A stretch of DNA of 7,854 bases from positions 1-7,854 of the forward strand of contig JAJZDO010000647.1 of NCBI GenBank assembly GCA_021805955.1, in the 5' to 3' direction. This DNA is from Acidobacteriota bacterium (lineage in GTDB: Bacteria; Acidobacteriota; Terriglobia; Terriglobales; Acidobacteriaceae). Shown piece by piece: positions 5,862 to 7,854 of this stretch (position 1 is the stretch's first letter; each line of letters opens with the position of its first letter). The notes under the pieces were generated by a model. That model made no database searches. It was given only the letters and a program-made list of their open reading frames with translations, and was not told the origin of the DNA. The position numbers and the translations under genes are program-made.

Positions 5862-7854
5862 ACACCCACTCATTGCGTCCGCTGTTTCCGCCCTCGTTCA
5901 TTCTGATTGCCGCCTTCTGTGCTGCGCTTTTCCCGAGCAGTCCGGCCCGTGCGCAGACTGCCTCCAATGCGAGTCAACCTCAGCCATCTCAGCAGGTGCA
6001 GCCCATCAGTCCTTCGAATAATTCTGCTCCCTCTGCGGTGCCGGAAGCGCCCAACCCACCAGCTAACGGCGCAAGCAGCTCACAGGTGTCTCTTGCCGAG
6101 CTTCTGCGACAGAAGACCACTGCGATGCCGCCGCAACACGCCTTTCACGTGGATCTTCCCCACTCACACAATCCTTTTTCGCCCTATATCTCCAGCAATG
6201 CGCCGCCGCTCGACCTGAACAACTCTCCCCGGCTTTATTCGCTCATCCGCGATGGAAAGCTTTATGTCTCGCTGCGCGACGCAATTTCGCTGGCCATCGA
6301 AAATAATCTCGATCTTGCGTACTTCCGCTACAACTTTCCCATTGCACAAACCGACTACGCGCGTACCCGCGCCGGAGGCAGAGTCCATGGCGTCAATGCG
6401 GGCATCGTGCAGGGATCGACCCAGGGCGGTTTCGGCTCTTCCAACGCCGGTTCCAGCGCGGCAAGCTCCGGCTCGGCGGCTGCGGGAGCCGGTGGTATCG
6501 TCACTTCCACACTCGGTGCGGGCACCTCCGTCAGCTCCTTTGATCCGTATCTCAATTTCAAAGGCTATCTCGATCACAACACTACACAGGAAGGAAACGT
6601 CTTCCAGATTGGCGTGCCCACCTTTGAGCAGAACACCATTGAGGCTCTTGCCAACTACACCCAGTCGTTTGCGCTCGGGACCAGCGTCACCGTCAATTAC
6701 CTGGGGCAGCGATTTGCCAACAACAGCCCCTACGAGGCCATCAATCCAACACTCTATTCCAATTTTCAACTCATCGTCACGCAACAGTTGCTGGCAGGAT
6801 TTGGCCTGTCCACTAACGAACGCTATATCCACATCGCGAAAAAGAATCTGCAGATCACCGACCTCGCCTTTCGTGCGCAGGTGGTAGCTACTGTGACGCA
6901 ACTTGAAAACATCTACTGGGATCTCGTAAATGCGTATGACGATGAACAAGTGAAGGAACGCTCCCTTGCCTTTGCGCAAAAGACCCTCGAAAACGATGAA
7001 AAAGAACTGCGCCTGAATGCCATTCCGGCAATTCAGGTGATGAAGGATCAGTCCGATGTGGCCACCAGTGAAGGTGACCTGACGATCTCGCGTGCAACTC
7101 TCCGACTGAATCAGCTTCTGCTCGAGAACGCAATTACCAAAACCGACGATCCGCTGATCGACACCATGCCAGTGATTCCACTGGATCGCGTCGGGCCGCC
7201 TGACCCGGATGCAACCCGATCCATCGATGACCTGATTGCGGAAGCGGAGAAAAACCGTCCCGATGTGGTGGAAGACGAGATCGCCATGCAGGTGGCGCAG
7301 ATGAGCCTGAAATCGATCAACAGCGAGTTGCTCCCGACGTTGAACGTGTACGGACTGTATGCTGGCGCGGGCATCGCCGGACCGCAAAACTCGTTTTGCA
7401 CACTGGGTAGCAGCGAATGCACTTCCAATCTCCCAACAGGATTTGGCAGCATGTTCCAGAACACCTTCAATTACTCCTCGCCGGAGTACCAGTTCGGAGT
7501 CAATCTCTCCATCAATCTCCGTAATCGCGTTGCAAAAGCAGACCAGTTTCGCGCCTCGCTTGAATACAGACAACGCCAGATCACGTTTGAAGAACAGAAA
7601 AAGAGCATTCGCTTCGACGTAAGGAACTCACAATTCTCTTTGCAACAAGCGCTCGCTCGTGTGGATGCCGCGCAGAAGGCACGTGACCTTGCGCAGCGAA
7701 CCTTTGATATCGCCCAACAGGAGCAAAAACTGGGTGCCATGTCCAGCTACGACACGCTGGTTGCGGAGCACGCGCTGGCCATCGCCGAGTCCACCCTTGG
7801 GGCGGCTAAAACTGCATACGAAAAGGCTAAGGTTGATATTGATCGAGCCACTGG
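5858..7854 (+). CDS. TolC-family outer-membrane efflux protein (3' end outside window)
   Basis: Open from the ATG at 5858 to the window edge: 665 full codons plus two bases, no stop. The signal peptide has a hydrophobic core at residues 14-25 and likely cleavage after SPARA (A32). C21 does not sit in a proper lipobox. Residues 33-134 are a Pro/Ser/Gln/Asn-rich stretch without a recognised fold. The first outer-membrane efflux (OEP) half begins near 135 (LYVSLRDAISLAIENNLDLA) and is interrupted at about 182-228 by a Gly/Ala/Ser-rich segment. The second half starts near 453 (SIDDLIAEAEKNRPDV) with LLPTLNVYGLY and long helical stretches to the end, as in TolC's helical barrel. C514 and C521 lie in what should be an exposed loop. 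TolC proteins form trimers spanning the outer membrane and periplasm and receive cargo from an inner-membrane pump through an adaptor; the operon context fits a MacAB-TolC-like system. With 665 codons already and no end, it is long for the family, mainly through the N-terminal region and the insert. The exact partner and substrate are inferred. Confidence 0.93.
   Translation, partial: MNTHSLRPLFPPSFILIAAFCAALFPSSPARAQTASNASQPQPSQQVQPISPSNNSAPSAVPEAPNPPANGASSSQVSLAELLRQKTTAMPPQHAFHVDLPHSHNPFSPYISSNAPPLDLNNSPRLYSLIRDGKLYVSLRDAISLAIENNLDLAYFRYNFPIAQTDYARTRAGGRVHGVNAGIVQGSTQGGFGSSNAGSSAASSGSAAAGAGGIVTSTLGAGTSVSSFDPYLNFKGYLDHNTTQEGNVFQIGVPTFEQNTIEALANYTQSFALGTSVTVNYLGQRFANNSPYEAINPTLYSNFQLIVTQQLLAGFGLSTNERYIHIAKKNLQITDLAFRAQVVATVTQLENIYWDLVNAYDDEQVKERSLAFAQKTLENDEKELRLNAIPAIQVMKDQSDVATSEGDLTISRATLRLNQLLLENAITKTDDPLIDTMPVIPLDRVGPPDPDATRSIDDLIAEAEKNRPDVVEDEIAMQVAQMSLKSINSELLPTLNVYGLYAGAGIAGPQNSFCTLGSSECTSNLPTGFGSMFQNTFNYSSPEYQFGVNLSINLRNRVAKADQFRASLEYRQRQITFEEQKKSIRFDVRNSQFSLQQALARVDAAQKARDLAQRTFDIAQQEQKLGAMSSYDTLVAEHALAIAESTLGAAKTAYEKAKVDIDRAT

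Noticed and set aside
5908..5926. Lipobox at C21 of the TolC-like protein
   Set aside because: The residue before Cys is Phe, not Gly/Ala/Ser, and a better signal peptidase I site (SPARA) follows at residue 32.
6164..7573. Long - strand open frame (469 codons) opposite the TolC-like gene
   Set aside because: The + strand frame has a signal peptide and both OEP halves. The - strand product shows no family features and no convincing start signal.

Overview
The window looks like a piece of an Acidobacteriota genome, probably class Terriglobia. The main reason is two tandem permeases of the 'acidobacterial duplicated permease' (ADOP) type. Both have a start close to MHSFFQDIRYA.RQLR..PGFT, two MacB-type periplasmic domains and two FtsX domains on one chain, and a DPMEALRSE/EPMQALRSE-type end. 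The taxon call rests on recalled family knowledge, not on a search.

Layout, all on the + strand with almost no space between genes: (1) 24-2528, ADOP-type permease 1 (834 aa); (2) 2567-5128, ADOP-type permease 2 (853 aa); (3) 5157-5861, a LolD/MacB-class ABC ATPase (234 aa); (4) 5858-7854, an outer-membrane TolC-family channel that overlaps the ATPase stop by ATGA and runs off the window (665 codons present). The gaps are 38 and 28 bases and hold only Shine-Dalgarno-like sequence. I see no terminator, tRNA, CRISPR, insertion sequence or attachment site. No gene on the - strand is supported; the long - strand reading frames are shadows of GC-rich + strand genes. Only 23 bases precede gene 1, so any promoter lies outside the window.

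The genes read as one operon for a MacB-like tripartite export machine. The cytoplasmic ATPase would drive one or both inner-membrane mechanotransmission permeases, and the TolC-like protein would give the exit through the outer membrane. The periplasmic adaptor (MacA/HlyD type) such a pump normally needs is not in the window and may lie just outside. The substrate cannot be read from the sequence.

Points worth a second look: the permeases sit beside an ATPase although the family was named 'orphan'; the two permease genes share a 43-base identical initiation region and nearly identical 3' ends while their bodies differ in sequence and codon use; the ATPase has a His in its D-loop; permease 2 and the channel carry cysteine pairs in predicted exported regions; and the channel has a long low-complexity N-terminal region. 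These are unusual details of a recognisable efflux locus. I do not see evidence for a wholly new system.
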